DNA of 64,000 nt from Psychrobacillus insolitus (GCF_003254155.1 NZ_QKZI01000001.1:310001-374000), one strand, 5' to 3'; numbered from the stretch's first letter, positions 9,033-18,673 are shown. Translations and numbers: made by a program. Notes: generated by a model not told the origin, from the sequence alone.

Positions 9033-9439
9033 ACATTAATAGAGCGTGGGAGATTCTGAAAAAAGAAGGCTTCAAGAAAACAGATAAAAGGGAGCAAATA
9101 TTAGATATTTTTTCACAAACTACAAAGTATATTACGCCTCGAGATATTCTAGATGTTATGATGGCGGAACATCCGGGGATGAGTTATGATACGATCTATC
9201 GTAATTTAAATACGTTTGTAGAGCTTGGTATTTTAGAAGAGACTGAGCTAACAGGGGAGAAACATTTCCGCATGCATTGTGAAACGGATCATCATCATCA
9301 CCATTTTATCTGCACCTCGTGTGGAAATATTAAAGAGATTAACATTTGCCCAATGGAATTGTTGCATAATTCTATTCCAGGGTATCAAATAGAAAATCAT
9401 AAGTTTGAAATCTATGGAAATTGCCCACAATGTCATTGA
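9029..9439 (+). CDS. zur: Fur-family zinc uptake repressor Zur
   Basis: Zn-dependent repressor of 136 residues, equivalent to YqfV/Zur. Residues 1-80 form the winged helix, with DNA-reading segment GMSYDTIYRNLNTF. Then come the metal and dimer domain with a five-His run (CETDHHHHHFICTSCG) and two CxxC pairs, CTSC and the C-terminal CPQC, which bind the structural zinc. Fur and PerR cannot be excluded from sequence alone, but fusion to znuCB and the Zur-like operator upstream make Zur the best call. Confidence 0.9.
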   Translation: MNINRAWEILKKEGFKKTDKREQILDIFSQTTKYITPRDILDVMMAEHPGMSYDTIYRNLNTFVELGILEETELTGEKHFRMHCETDHHHHHFICTSCGNIKEINICPMELLHNSIPGYQIENHKFEIYGNCPQCH

Positions 9440-9440
9440 A

Positions 9441-9478
9441 AAACACCGCCAAATATTCGTTTGGCGGTGTTTGTTTTT
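9441..9478 (+). terminator. Terminator of the znuCB-zur operon
   Basis: Strong stem AACACCGCCAAA / TTTGGCGGTGTT with loop TATTCG, followed by TTGTTTTT. Confidence 0.92.
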
Positions 9479-9546
9479 ATCTAAATGCTCACATATCATT
9501 CATATGACAAAAAAATGTCTCAGATATACTCTTTTAAAGTATTACG

Positions 9547-9687
9547 TCAGCAACCATAACCGCCGTATCCACCACCGTGGTCACCTGAATTGAAGGCAGC
9601 CGCGGCAATAATAATCAAAAGAATAAATAAAACAATAATTAACGCAAATCCTGATCCGTTACCGTATCCACTTTTAGTCTCACCCAT
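9547..9687 (-). CDS. YjcZ-family small sporulation transmembrane protein
   Basis: A 46-residue protein too short for ordinary gene finders. It has a short polar N-terminus (MGETKSGYGNGSG), one membrane segment of about 17 residues (FALIIVLFILLIIIAAAA) and a C-terminal GGGYGGYGC tail. This architecture is that of the YjcZ family, many members of which are expressed in sporulation or found in spores. AGGAGGTG lies eight bases before the ATG, strong support for translation. Function is unknown; the glycine/tyrosine tail suggests surface or coat association. Confidence 0.85.
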   Translation of the reverse strand: MGETKSGYGNGSGFALIIVLFILLIIIAAAAFNSGDHGGGYGGYGC

Positions 9688-9849
9688 AATGTAACACCTC
9701 CTATATTCGGAATACTTCATACTATGTCAATAATGGAGGGTTCTCTGATTCATTCGTTTAGATTTAAAATATATTTATAATTAACTGGAGGTATAGCCAA
9801 GGAGGAGAAATGAATATATAAGTGAAAATTTTAGACATCCGGATCACAA

Positions 9850-10382
9850 AAGAAAGCGCTCCTAAAACCAACCGATCAAAAAATAATCCCAAACCTCAAA
9901 AATGGCCAAAATCCACATACGGCATAATTTAAAATAAGTACAAAAACAGGAGAGAAGTCTCTTTTGGCACTTATTTTCGGATAAGTCGTATAGTCATTTT
10001 GCTATATTTTATAAATCATGACTAATAAATTAAATAGAAATATTTAACGTGTAGCAATGATAGATGTCTAATTTGTTTTTGATGATTCACAGCCATGTAA
10101 GTCAATGTTTTTTGGTTCGCTTCTAGGATCGCGTTTATGAGTTTGCCACAAAACTGCGGGGCATTTGAGTCTTATTTTCTTCTAAATATCTATGAAAGTA
10201 AAAAAATCAGCAAAGAGAATATTGGAAAAATAAGGTTAAATAGAAAACGTGACTTGAAAAACTACATAAAAAAAGACTGCCGCAAAAATCAGTTTTACTG
10301 ACTTTCCCGACAGTCCCACGACAAATAAATAAATAAATTATAGGCGACTAAATTCTTCACTAACGTCATTTGACAAAGTACC
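9850..10382 (+). repeat. Composite dispersed repeat, copy 1
   Basis: The 730-bp gap between 9687 and 10419 holds no supported gene and is mostly this repeat. It matches 53194-53656 in the same order: an AAGAAAGCG start, a CCCAAACC block, AATAAGTACAAAAACAGGAG, TTGGCACTTATTTTCGG, the 'TTTTGCTATATTTTATAAATCATG' area, an AAAAATCAGCAAAG block, and then a 3' module from about 10270 with the palindrome CAGTTTTACTGA, GACAGTCCC and AACGTCATTTGACAAAG. The middle (about 10060-10190) does not match copy 2. Confidence 0.8.
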
Positions 10383-10418
10383 GCATGTGGAAAAAGGGTA
10401 CATTAGCGGTTTTGTTTC

Positions 10419-10988
10419 TTAAATAGAAAATTCTTTTTCAATCCATTTATTCGCTTCTAACCAGTTGTTCACCCGAATTACCCCTTTAGGAGCAGGTTGT
10501 TGGTTATATGGTGTGTTAAATAATAGTACCGGAATATCTAGTTCTTCATGGATTTCTACTGCATTATCATGCTTATCCTCAAAGAACACATGAACTCCAT
10601 GTCTTTTTGCAGTTTCAATTTTGTTATGTGATCCGATTAATTCAATATGATCATATAGTAATTCTTGTTCTTTAAACCAATTTAGCGTGACATCCAGAAC
10701 ATTTTCTCCACGAGCAGAGATAAAGAACAGTTCGTACTTCTCTTTCCAAGCGGATAATACTGCATGAGCATTTGCTTGAATAGGTGAAGTTGCGTAAATA
10801 TGTGGCTCTGATTTTTTGAACCAAGTATAAAAGTCTTCTTGACTAATGTCGAATGCTTTCGTTAAATCATATTCTTTTATATCAGCTAGTTGTAAATTTG
10901 TTTTAAATGCACTATTTATATGTGGTAGTAAGGAAGTGGGGGATGTTACCGTCCCATCAATATCTATTCCGAAGCGTACGTTCGTCAT
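10419..10988 (-). CDS. yqfW: HAD-superfamily nucleotidase (YqfW-like)
   Basis: Predicted phosphatase of the 5'(3')-deoxyribonucleotidase (NT5C)-like group. The 189-residue protein starts with the HAD motif I GIDIDGT (two Asp nucleophile/acid), has motif II FFISARGE, the Lys in SHNKIE, and motif IV FFEDKHDNA. It lies between zur and ispG, as yqfW does in B. subtilis. The substrate is not known. The stop lies 12 bases upstream of the start side of ispG's 3' end, and both are on the minus strand, so read-through from ispG into yqfW is likely. Confidence 0.85.
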   Translation of the reverse strand: MTNVRFGIDIDGTVTSPTSLLPHINSAFKTNLQLADIKEYDLTKAFDISQEDFYTWFKKSEPHIYATSPIQANAHAVLSAWKEKYELFFISARGENVLDVTLNWFKEQELLYDHIELIGSHNKIETAKRHGVHVFFEDKHDNAVEIHEELDIPVLLFNTPYNQQPAPKGVIRVNNWLEANKWIEKEFSI

Positions 10989-11000
10989 CTCATCTACTCC

Positions 11001-12122
11001 TTACACTTGTTGGTTTTCAAGTGCTTTTTTTTCAAGTAATTGTTGTTCGAAATATTCTGCAGCAATTTTATCAATTTCTACTTTTAATTCTTCAACCATA
11101 GTTGCTTCTGGTACTTTACGAACTGTTTTTCCTTTTCGGAATAATAGGCCTTCTCCGCGAGCTCCTGCAATACCAATGTCAGCCTCACGAGCTTCTCCGG
11201 GTCCATTTACAGCACATCCAAGAACAGCTACTTTAATAGGTGCTTTAATGTGAGAAATATATTCTTCTACTTCATTTGCAATGGAAATTAAATCGATTTC
11301 AATACGACCGCAAGTAGGGCAAGAAATTAATGTAGCTGCGTTAGAAGAAAGTGCGAAAACTTTTAATAATTCACGAGCTACTTTTATTTCTTCTACTGGA
11401 TCTGCACTGAGAGATACACGCATAGTGTTTCCGATTCCCATACTTAGAAGTGTTCCTAGTCCTGCAGCGCTTTTAATCGAACCAGAGAAAAGTGTTCCTG
11501 ATTCAGTAATTCCCAAATGAAGGGGATAGTCAAATGCCGCAGCTGCTAGACGGTATGCTTCTACAGCAAGAGTTACATCTGATGCTTTCATAGAAACGAT
11601 TATATCGTGGAAATCTAAATCTTCTAGAATTTTAATATGATGTAAAGCACTTTCTACCATACCTTCAGCAGTAGGGTAGCCGTATTTTTCAAGGATTTTT
11701 CTTTCTAGAGATCCAGCATTTACACCAATACGAATCGGAATCCCTTTTGCTTTTGCTGCGTTCACTACAGCTTCAACTTTTTCTTTACGTCCAATATTAC
11801 CCGGGTTAATACGAATTTTATCTGCACCTTGTTCAATTGCAATAAGGGCTAGTTTATAGTCAAAGTGGATATCCACAACTAATGGAATATTAATACGTTT
11901 CTTAATTTCTCCGATTGAGTAGGCAGCACGTTCATCAGGACAAGCGACGCGAACGATTTGACAACCAGCCTCTTCTAGTCTCAGGATCTCTGCTACTGTA
12001 GCTTCCACATCATGTGTTTTTGTTGTCGTCATACTTTGAATAAATAGCTCGTTGCTACCGCCTATTGTTAAATCTCCAACTCGAACTGCGCGAGTTTTGG
12101 AACGATGAATTAATTCACTCAT
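11001..12122 (-). CDS. ispG: 4-hydroxy-3-methylbut-2-en-1-yl diphosphate synthase (GcpE)
   Basis: Penultimate MEP pathway enzyme, converting MEcPP to HMBPP with a [4Fe-4S] cluster. The 373-residue two-domain bacterial form has the TIM barrel first ([29 protein letters not shown]) and then the cluster domain with CPTCGR and [16 protein letters not shown], giving three Cys and the conserved Glu. The longer reading frame from 12167 is rejected because the ATG at 12122 has AGGAG eight bases upstream and begins [16 protein letters not shown]. It completes the pathway with ispH at 3083. Confidence 0.97.
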   Translation of the reverse strand: MSELIHRSKTRAVRVGDLTIGGSNELFIQSMTTTKTHDVEATVAEILRLEEAGCQIVRVACPDERAAYSIGEIKKRINIPLVVDIHFDYKLALIAIEQGADKIRINPGNIGRKEKVEAVVNAAKAKGIPIRIGVNAGSLERKILEKYGYPTAEGMVESALHHIKILEDLDFHDIIVSMKASDVTLAVEAYRLAAAAFDYPLHLGITESGTLFSGSIKSAAGLGTLLSMGIGNTMRVSLSADPVEEIKVARELLKVFALSSNAATLISCPTCGRIEIDLISIANEVEEYISHIKAPIKVAVLGCAVNGPGEAREADIGIAGARGEGLLFRKGKTVRKVPEATMVEELKVEIDKIAAEYFEQQLLEKKALENQQV

Positions 12123-12205
12123 GAAATTCTCTCCTTCTTGAGGCTTTATGCCATCACTATTCTTCATTTTATCAGTCTTTTGATGGAAAAGACAAGGGTG
12201 AAACC

Positions 12206-12532
12206 TTAACTTTCATTTTCGCAAGCTTTTGTAAAAGAATAGATTGGCAATAATACTTGTTCCCCAGTTTTAATCGTTTGATTTACTAAATGGGGGTTTA
12301 GTTCATAAAAATCTGCTAGTCTCTCTTGGTAAGTGATAGATTGACTAGCGGGATACATCGCGAATAATGAGTAAAAAGTGTCTCCTGTTACTATTTCTAC
12401 TGGTATGAAATCTATGTTTTCAATACATTCTTCTTCTGAAAAAAAAGCAAGAGGAATTGTTCCCTCAAACAAATCTACTTTTATAATATATAACGAAAGC
12501 AAGATTATGATAGTTGCAACAAATATTTTCAT
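12206..12532 (-). CDS. yqfZ: YqfZ-like LysM-type membrane-anchored protein
   Basis: 108 residues: one N-terminal hydrophobic segment (residues 3-19) that may be a signal or anchor, then a C-terminal region with LysM-like spacing, [14 protein letters not shown] ... [21 protein letters not shown]. This suggests an exported protein binding peptidoglycan. B. subtilis yqfZ, a small LysM protein, sits at the same place after ispG. The two cysteines (Cys36 and Cys104) could form a disulfide. The ATG follows GGAGGG. Confidence 0.78.
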   Translation of the reverse strand: MKIFVATIIILLSLYIIKVDLFEGTIPLAFFSEEECIENIDFIPVEIVTGDTFYSLFAMYPASQSITYQERLADFYELNPHLVNQTIKTGEQVLLPIYSFTKACENES

Positions 12533-12581
12533 ATAAAACCCTCCTTTTCATACTTTATGAAGAAAAGAAGGGTTTTATGAA

Positions 12582-13082
12582 TTATTTTTTAATAGGATAA
12601 AATCTACATGCCAGCACTAAATATACGAATGTAATTGCATAGATTGTAATTTGAATATAGCCATTTTCCAATTGTAAAATAGCAACTACTAAAGAGAGGA
12701 TCATAGATACAGTACTTGCGAATAGGGCAGTTCTCCATAAGTGCCGGTAATCGCCTCTTCGCTTCATTGTATAAAGGATAAATGTTCCGATATAAGCAAA
12801 AATACTAACTCGGATAAAGCTAAATAACGTATTTAAGACAAATAAAAATACAAAAGCAAAAGGATAAAGTAGCCACTGGATATCTTCAAAGTATTCTAGT
12901 AATCCTTCCATACTAGATTGTTGAACAGATATTCCATTGATAAATTGAACAAAAGAAATGATTGTTAACAGAAAAATAAATATAAATATATATTGCATCA
13001 CTTTTCCAATCGAAATTAGTCGAAATATGGCTATTTTTTTCGGACTATGCAAGCTTGCTTTAAAAAGTTGGAATAAATTCAT
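12582..13082 (-). CDS. DUF1189-type membrane protein (YqgB-like)
   Basis: 166 residues with about four membrane segments. The N-terminus FKASLHSPKKIAIFRLISIGKVMQYIF matches the DUF1189 start (sequence around 'SPKK' and 'IGK'), and the position between yqfZ and yqgC matches B. subtilis yqgB. It is shorter than usual DUF1189 proteins (about 240-260), lacking most of the extracytoplasmic domain. The start at 13082 is preferred because AAAGGA is 11 bases upstream; earlier ATGs overlap this site. Function is unknown. Confidence 0.65.
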   Translation of the reverse strand: MNLFQLFKASLHSPKKIAIFRLISIGKVMQYIFIFIFLLTIISFVQFINGISVQQSSMEGLLEYFEDIQWLLYPFAFVFLFVLNTLFSFIRVSIFAYIGTFILYTMKRRGDYRHLWRTALFASTVSMILSLVVAILQLENGYIQITIYAITFVYLVLACRFYPIKK

Positions 13083-13185
13083 TATAAGTGCCATCCTTTC
13101 CAACCTATTTTAGCATTATTTTTAGTGCAAAAACAAAAGAAAAACGTTAGAATGTTAAGGTATTGTAAAGATTATGTATTATAGC

Positions 13186-13202
13186 TTTACAATTCTTTCA
13201 TA
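13186..13202 (+). promoter_or_regulatory. Possible PhoP box upstream of the Na/Pi cotransporter
   Basis: Two TT(T/C)A(C/T)A hexamers, TTTACA (13186) and TTCATA (13197), are 11 bp apart, the spacing of Bacillus PhoP direct repeats. They are identical in sequence and spacing to two of the four repeats before pstS. Only two repeats are seen. Confidence 0.45.
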
Positions 13203-13231
13203 AACAAATGATAATAGGAGACGTGCGAAAA

Positions 13232-13258
13232 ATGTCGAAACGGGAGTTGGCTTATTAA
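13232..13258 (+). other. Eight-codon leader reading frame abutting the Na/Pi cotransporter
   Basis: ATG TCG AAA CGG GAG TTG GCT TAT TAA (MSKRELAY). Its stop is immediately followed by the ATG of the next gene with no gap, and AGGAG lies 11 bases upstream. It may couple translation or may be chance. Confidence 0.3.
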
Positions 13259-14890
13259 ATGGAGTTGAATTGGCAAGAGATGCTATTTGAATTTTTTGGT
13301 GGATTAGGTATTTTTCTATTCGCCATTAAGTATATGGGAGATGGATTACAAAAAGCAGCAGGAGATAGATTGAGAGATATTTTAGATCGGTATACAACAA
13401 ATCCTTTTATGGGTGTGTTAGTTGGTGTTATCGTGACAGTTCTTATTCAATCGAGTTCAGGAACAACTGTTATAACGGTTGGTTTGGTGAGTGCAGGATT
13501 TATGAATTTGCGACAAGCAATTGGTGTAATTATGGGAGCCAATATTGGAACAACAGTCACAGCTTTTATCATTGGATTTGATGTCGCAGAGTATGCTCTA
13601 CCAGTTATGGCAGTAGGAGCTTTCCTTATCTTCTTTTTCAAAACGAATAAAGTGCAAAATATTGGAGAAGTTATTTTTGGATTTGGTGGCCTATTCTTAG
13701 GTCTTGAGCTAATGAGTGGTGGAATGAAACCTTTAAGAGAAATGACAGCATTTACAGATTTTACTCTTTCTATGAGTGACCATCCTATTTTAGGTGTTAT
13801 CGCAGGTACACTGTTTACTTTAATTGTACAAAGTTCAAGTGCAACAGTTGCGATATTACAAGGACTCTACTCTGAAAATCTTCTATCACTTTCGGGATCA
13901 CTACCAGTTTTGTTTGGTGATAATATTGGGACGACAATCACAGCAGTCCTTGCTTCTTTAGGGGCGTCTATTACAGCTAAACGAGCAGCAGCAGCACACG
14001 TGTTATTTAATGTTGTCGGCACTGTTGTATTTATGTTACTGTTAATTCCTTTTACATTATATATAGAGTGGATATCTGGAGTTTTAGATTTAGAAAGTAA
14101 AATGCAAATTGCATTTGCACATGGTTCTTTTAATGTTGCAAACACAATTATTCAATTTCCTTTAATTGGAGCTTGGGCATATGTAGTTACGAAGTTTATT
14201 CCTGGAGATGATTTAATAGTAGAGTTTAAACCAAAACATTTGGATGTAAACTTTATTGACCAATCGCCGTCCCTTGCAATTGGTCAAGCGAAAGAAGAGA
14301 TTTTAAACATGGGATTATTAAGTGTACAAGGGTTGGAGACTACCTATTCCTTTTTAAAAACAAAAAATAAACGTGAGGCAGAAATTGCCTATCAACTAGA
14401 AGATGCTTTAAATAATCTAGATCAAAAAATTACCGACTACTTAGTGAAAATCTCAGCTCACCCTTTATCTGTACAAGACTCTAGTAGACATAATATGTTA
14501 ATGGATACAGTAAGAGATGTGGAGAGAATTGGTGATCATTTCGAGAATATTATTGAATTAATTGAGTATCAAGAAGTGAATAAAATCATTCTCACGGAAG
14601 ATGCACTGGTAGATGTCTCGGAAATGTTTGAAATAACTATTGATACTGTTAAAAAAGCAATTAATGCATTAGATACAAATGATGACGAACTTGCACGCGC
14701 AGTTTCAGAACAAGAAAATATAATTGATCGAATGGAACGAAAATATAGAAAAAATCATATATTGCGTGTAAATGAAGGACGATGTACAGGACAAGCTGGT
14801 ATCAATTTTGTTGAAATTTTAAGTAATCTTGAACGTATTGGTGACCATGCTTCAAATATCGCGGATGCAGTTTTAGGTAAACGTGTATGA
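13259..14890 (+). CDS. Na/Pi cotransporter family protein with C-terminal PhoU-like domain
   Basis: A 543-residue sodium/phosphate symporter II-type protein. The two inverted-repeat signatures are clear: LIQSSSGTTVITV near residue 62 and IVQSSSATVAIL near 190, each followed by a GANIGTT / GDNIGTT turn. Around ten membrane segments end near residue 325. Residues 340-543 are a cytoplasmic helical PhoU-like domain with two similar halves (VRDVERIGDHFENI and LSNLERIGDHASNI). It would take up phosphate, a low-cost complement to the Pst system 4 kb downstream. The ATG starts the family-like MELNWQEML. The stop overlaps yqgC. Confidence 0.9.
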   Translation: MELNWQEMLFEFFGGLGIFLFAIKYMGDGLQKAAGDRLRDILDRYTTNPFMGVLVGVIVTVLIQSSSGTTVITVGLVSAGFMNLRQAIGVIMGANIGTTVTAFIIGFDVAEYALPVMAVGAFLIFFFKTNKVQNIGEVIFGFGGLFLGLELMSGGMKPLREMTAFTDFTLSMSDHPILGVIAGTLFTLIVQSSSATVAILQGLYSENLLSLSGSLPVLFGDNIGTTITAVLASLGASITAKRAAAAHVLFNVVGTVVFMLLLIPFTLYIEWISGVLDLESKMQIAFAHGSFNVANTIIQFPLIGAWAYVVTKFIPGDDLIVEFKPKHLDVNFIDQSPSLAIGQAKEEILNMGLLSVQGLETTYSFLKTKNKREAEIAYQLEDALNNLDQKITDYLVKISAHPLSVQDSSRHNMLMDTVRDVERIGDHFENIIELIEYQEVNKIILTEDALVDVSEMFEITIDTVKKAINALDTNDDELARAVSEQENIIDRMERKYRKNHILRVNEGRCTGQAGINFVEILSNLERIGDHASNIADAVLGKRV

Positions 14891-15369
14891 TAGAAATTAT
14901 TGGTTGGATAATCATTATTGCTTGTTTTATTGTTGCTTATATAGGAACATTTTATCCAATCATTCCTTCTGTCGTATTTATGGTAATTGGCTATATTGTA
15001 TACGGGTTGTTTTTCTCCTTTACGGAGTTAACGTGGTTATTTTGGCTTATTCAATTATTGTTTGTTGTATTATTATTTGGTGCTGATATGGCCGCAAATG
15101 CTTTTGGAGTTAAGAAATTTGGTGGAACAAAAGCTGGTGTATGGGGCAGTACGATTGGATTAATTTTTGGTCCATTTATCATTCCAGTAGCGGGTATATT
15201 GATAGGTCCTTTCCTTGGTGCGGTATTAGCGGAGTTAATCGTAACTAGAGAAGGGATCAAGCAAGCAATAAAATCTGGATTTGGTTCGTTAATTGGTTTC
15301 CTTACTTCATCTGTAGTTAAAATAATAATATTAACGGTTATGTTAGTAGTCTTCATTATTTTCGTATAG
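14887..15369 (+). CDS. yqgC: DUF456 membrane protein (YqgC-like)
   Basis: 160 residues, four to five membrane segments, with the glycine-rich DUF456 pattern KFGGTKAGVWGSTIGLIFGPFIIPVAGILIGPFLGAVLAEL broken over two helices. It overlaps the preceding gene by four bases (ATGA), so the two are co-translated. yqgC lies directly before sodA in B. subtilis as here. Function is unknown. Confidence 0.83.
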   Translation: MIEIIGWIIIIACFIVAYIGTFYPIIPSVVFMVIGYIVYGLFFSFTELTWLFWLIQLLFVVLLFGADMAANAFGVKKFGGTKAGVWGSTIGLIFGPFIIPVAGILIGPFLGAVLAELIVTREGIKQAIKSGFGSLIGFLTSSVVKIIILTVMLVVFIIFV

Positions 15370-15488
15370 TTTCAGTCAAAAGTATGAAAGTTATAATTTT
15401 AATCGTTTTTAATTGAACGTTTTCTAATTCTTTGTTACGCTAGGACATGGAAAGAATTTTCTAAAATTTTCTTTAGGAGGAAACTATA

Positions 15489-16097
15489 ATGGCATATGAA
15501 TTACCAGAATTACCTTACGCATACGACGCACTAGAACCACATATCGACAAAGAAACGATGAATATTCATCACACTAAACATCACAATACGTATATTACGA
15601 ACGTAAACAATGCACTTGCTGATCAAGCAGAACTTCAAGGTAAATCAGTAGAAGAGTTAATCGCTAATTTAGATGCTGTTCCAGAAGCAATTCGTACAGC
15701 AGTACGTAACAACGGTGGCGGACATGCTAACCATTCTCTTTTCTGGCAAATCCTTTCACCAAACGGTGGCGGAAATCCAACTGGTGAATTAGCTACAGCT
15801 ATCGATGCTAAATTTGGTAGCTTGGACGCTTTCAAAGAAGAGTTTGCTAAAGCAGCTACAACTCGCTTTGGTTCAGGTTGGGCTTGGTTATCAGTTGCTA
15901 ATGGAGAATTAGAAGTTTCTTCTACAGCTAACCAAGACTCTCCAATCATGGAAGGTAAAACTCCATTATTAGGTTTAGATGTTTGGGAACATGCTTACTA
16001 TCTAAACTATCAAAACCGTCGTCCTGACTACATCGGTTCTTTCTGGAATGTAGTAAACTGGGATGAAGTATCAAAACGCTTCGAATCAGCGAAATAA
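15489..16097 (+). CDS. sodA: Superoxide dismutase (Mn/Fe type)
   Basis: Cytoplasmic enzyme dismutating superoxide. The 202-residue protein has all metal ligands: the first His in NIHHTKHH, the second in NHSLFW, and Asp/His in [32 protein letters not shown] and the conserved Gly/Gln pattern (WAWLSV) favour the manganese form, as in other Bacillales. TTTAGGAGGAA gives a near-perfect ribosome site and codon use is strongly biased, both consistent with high expression. It is followed by a strong terminator. Confidence 0.97.
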   Translation: MAYELPELPYAYDALEPHIDKETMNIHHTKHHNTYITNVNNALADQAELQGKSVEELIANLDAVPEAIRTAVRNNGGGHANHSLFWQILSPNGGGNPTGELATAIDAKFGSLDAFKEEFAKAATTRFGSGWAWLSVANGELEVSSTANQDSPIMEGKTPLLGLDVWEHAYYLNYQNRRPDYIGSFWNVVNWDEVSKRFESAK

Positions 16098-16153
16098 TAG
16101 AAGTATGAATGGGCGTTTTGTCGCCAATTGAAATAAATATAAAAATGAACTTT

Positions 16154-16190
16154 AGCACACACTTTTTCGTCTAAAAGTGTGTGCTTTTTA
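16154..16190 (+). terminator. Terminator of sodA
   Basis: Stem AGCACACACTTTT / AAAAGTGTGTGCT followed by TTTTAT. Confidence 0.9.
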
Positions 16191-16314
16191 TGTTACACTA
16201 ATAAATAGTGAAATAAATTAGTTTTATACTAAAAAGTGAATGCTTCCGGTAACCCGGATTCAAAATCTTGGTCCTAATAAACTAAGATGAATTTGATAGA
16301 AACAGGTGAACCCC

Positions 16315-18558
16315 ATGCGAAAAACCCAAAAAAAACGTGCACAAAGTATAAAAGCAAAGCAACGAGTTAACATTACTTTTCGTATGAATATTCTGTTTTT
16401 CTCTATTTTCCTATTGTTTACAATGCTTGTCTTAAGATTAGGTTACTTACAAATTGTACAAGGAGAAGATTATGTCAGAGTACTCGAACGTACGGAAGAG
16501 GTTGCAGTAAATACTAGTGTACCTAGAGGTAGAATTTTTGATAGTTTAGGTAGAGTATTGGTAGACAATGAGCCACAACGCGCTATTACGTATACAAAGA
16601 TGCAAACAACTAAGTCGACCGAAATGTATGAAGTTGCAAAAGCATTAAGTGTATTGATTAAAAAAGATATAAAAGGTATTACAAAGAGTGATTTACAAGA
16701 TTACTGGTTGATGAAATATCCTGATGAAGCTAATGACTTAATAACAGATAAAGAGCGAGATAAAATTAACAATAATGAAGAATTAGAAACGCCAGAGAAA
16801 AATAGCGCAATTAACAAATTAACAAGAAGTAAGATTACAGAAGAACAATTAAATTCATTCAATAATGAAGAATTAGAGATTATAGCAATCTATCGTAAAA
16901 TGGCTTCTGGGTATGCACTCTCTCCTCAAATTATTAAAGGGGAAGATATCCCAGCAGCAGATGATACTGCAGAAGAAATTGCAGGGAAAACTGTTTCAGT
17001 AGAAGAGTTCGCACGAGTTTCAGAGCGTTTAGGGGAATTAACAGGTGTAAATACAACGACGGACTGGAGAAGAGTTAAAACTTCTTCTTTAGCAATATTG
17101 GGTACAACCACATTACCAAAAGAAGGTATACCGAATGATCGTTTAGACTATTTTCTTTCGAGAGATTATACCAGAAATGATCGAGTAGGAAAAAGTTATA
17201 TCGAAGAGCAGTATGAAGAAGTTCTTCAAGGTCAAAAAAGTGTTGTGAAAAATATTACGGATGGAAAAGGTCTTGTGATTGATGTCGAAACAGTCTATGA
17301 AGGCGAAGCTGGTAAAGATTTAGTATTAACAATGGATAGTGAAGTTCAATTAGCAATGGAAGAAATTGTTGGGAAAAGATTATTAGAGTATAAGCAAAAT
17401 GCTGGTACAAAATATTTAGACAGAGCATTTTTTGTTATGTTAGATCCTAATACTGGAGAAGTTCTTTCATTAGTAGGAAAAAGACTAGTCAAGAACGAAA
17501 AAACAGGTAAACAAGAAGTAGTGGATTATGCTTTTGCGACATTCACAACGGCTTATGAAGTAGGATCAACTATCAAACCGGCTACAATGCTTACTGGCTA
17601 CCGTGAAGGTGTCGTTTCTATTGGAGAAACAAAAATAGATGAACCACTTAATATAGCGGGATCATCAACAAAAAGTTCTGTATTTAATAGGTCTGGAAGA
17701 ATAGCCTTAACAGATAGTCAGGCGATTGAAAGATCATCAAACGTTTACATGTTTAAAATTGCGATTGAGATTGCTGGCGCTGTTTATCGATATAAAAAAG
17801 GAATTGACCTCAGTTTAGATGCTTTTGAACCAATGAGAAATGGATATGCACAAGTTGGTTTAGGAGTTCCTACTGGAATTGATTTGCCAGGGGAAGTTTC
17901 AGGCGTTGCTGGAAAAATAAAAGAAGGAGAAGGGTATACTTTAATGGATTTAAGTATAGGACAGTATGATACGTATACACCTTTACAGCTTGCTCAATTC
18001 GTTGCTACCATTGCGAATAGTGGAAAGCGAATTCAGACACATGTCGTAAAAGAAATTCGAGAGCCATCTGAGGATGGAGTTCAGTTAGGTGGATTAGTGA
18101 AGGAATTTACTCCTAATATTCTTAATACAGTTGATAATACACAAGAAGAGATTCAAAGAGTAAGAACTTCGATGCAACGAGTATACTATGGTAGTCAGGG
18201 TACTGCACGTAAAGTATTTGGTGATTTTGAACATGGTGGAGGTGGGAAAACTGGGACTGCTCAATCTTCTGCATATGATGCAGCTCTAGGTGAAAGCTTC
18301 GGAACAGTTAATTTAACGCATGTTGGCTTTTCTCCATTTGACAATCCAGAAATAGCTTATGCAGTAATTATCCCTCAAGCTTCTCTAGAATCTGTTTATA
18401 AAACAAACTTTTCTACTCCATTAGCGAGAGAACTTGTCGATAAGTATTTTGAGATTCAAAAAAAGAATGCAAATCTTAAAAATACAGACCCATCAGTTAC
18501 ATCAACTGTTCAACCAGCATTTACAAATGATAAAATAGATGAAGAAGAAATAGAATAA
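16315..18558 (+). CDS. pbpA: Class B penicillin-binding protein 2 (transpeptidase)
   Basis: Cell-wall transpeptidase of 747 residues, anchored by one N-terminal membrane segment (about 24-44). A dimerisation region with PRGRIFDSLGRVL follows, then the transpeptidase domain. The active-site motifs are SxxK (Ser418 in EVGSTIKPA), SxN (RSSNVYM) and KTG (GGGKTGTAQ). Its place between sodA and pst is that of B. subtilis pbpA, whose product acts in elongation. A Glu/Asp/Asn-rich insertion of about 100 residues lies before the catalytic part, and there is an acidic C-terminal tail. ATG 16315 is preferred over GTG 16306, since AGGTGA is five bases before it. Confidence 0.93.
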   Translation: MRKTQKKRAQSIKAKQRVNITFRMNILFFSIFLLFTMLVLRLGYLQIVQGEDYVRVLERTEEVAVNTSVPRGRIFDSLGRVLVDNEPQRAITYTKMQTTKSTEMYEVAKALSVLIKKDIKGITKSDLQDYWLMKYPDEANDLITDKERDKINNNEELETPEKNSAINKLTRSKITEEQLNSFNNEELEIIAIYRKMASGYALSPQIIKGEDIPAADDTAEEIAGKTVSVEEFARVSERLGELTGVNTTTDWRRVKTSSLAILGTTTLPKEGIPNDRLDYFLSRDYTRNDRVGKSYIEEQYEEVLQGQKSVVKNITDGKGLVIDVETVYEGEAGKDLVLTMDSEVQLAMEEIVGKRLLEYKQNAGTKYLDRAFFVMLDPNTGEVLSLVGKRLVKNEKTGKQEVVDYAFATFTTAYEVGSTIKPATMLTGYREGVVSIGETKIDEPLNIAGSSTKSSVFNRSGRIALTDSQAIERSSNVYMFKIAIEIAGAVYRYKKGIDLSLDAFEPMRNGYAQVGLGVPTGIDLPGEVSGVAGKIKEGEGYTLMDLSIGQYDTYTPLQLAQFVATIANSGKRIQTHVVKEIREPSEDGVQLGGLVKEFTPNILNTVDNTQEEIQRVRTSMQRVYYGSQGTARKVFGDFEHGGGGKTGTAQSSAYDAALGESFGTVNLTHVGFSPFDNPEIAYAVIIPQASLESVYKTNFSTPLARELVDKYFEIQKKNANLKNTDPSVTSTVQPAFTNDKIDEEEIE

Positions 18559-18569
18559 TTATAAGATTA

Positions 18570-18609
18570 ATGGCCATCATAAGAAAAATTATGATGGCCA
18601 TTTTTTTCT
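18570..18609 (+). terminator. Terminator of pbpA
   Basis: Stem ATGGCCATCAT / ATGATGGCCAT followed by seven T. Confidence 0.92.
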
Positions 18610-18621
18610 AATCTATTCGCA

Positions 18622-18673
18622 TTTACAAAAGATTTACAAGTTATTCATATCGCCTCAACAAATGTCGTATAAA
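18622..18673 (+). promoter_or_regulatory. PhoP box and promoter of the pst operon
   Basis: Four hexamers at an exact 11-bp period: TTTACA (18622), TTTACA (18633), TTCATA (18644), TCAACA (18655). They match the Bacillus PhoP direct repeat TT(A/C/T)ACA-N5. A TATAAA -10 element follows at 18668. This predicts activation of pst by PhoPR under phosphate starvation. Confidence 0.8.

Noticed and set aside
9801-9821. Strong AAGGAGGAG site followed by ATG AAT ATA TAA
   Set aside because: Three codons only; possibly the remains of a lost gene start, but nothing downstream is in frame.
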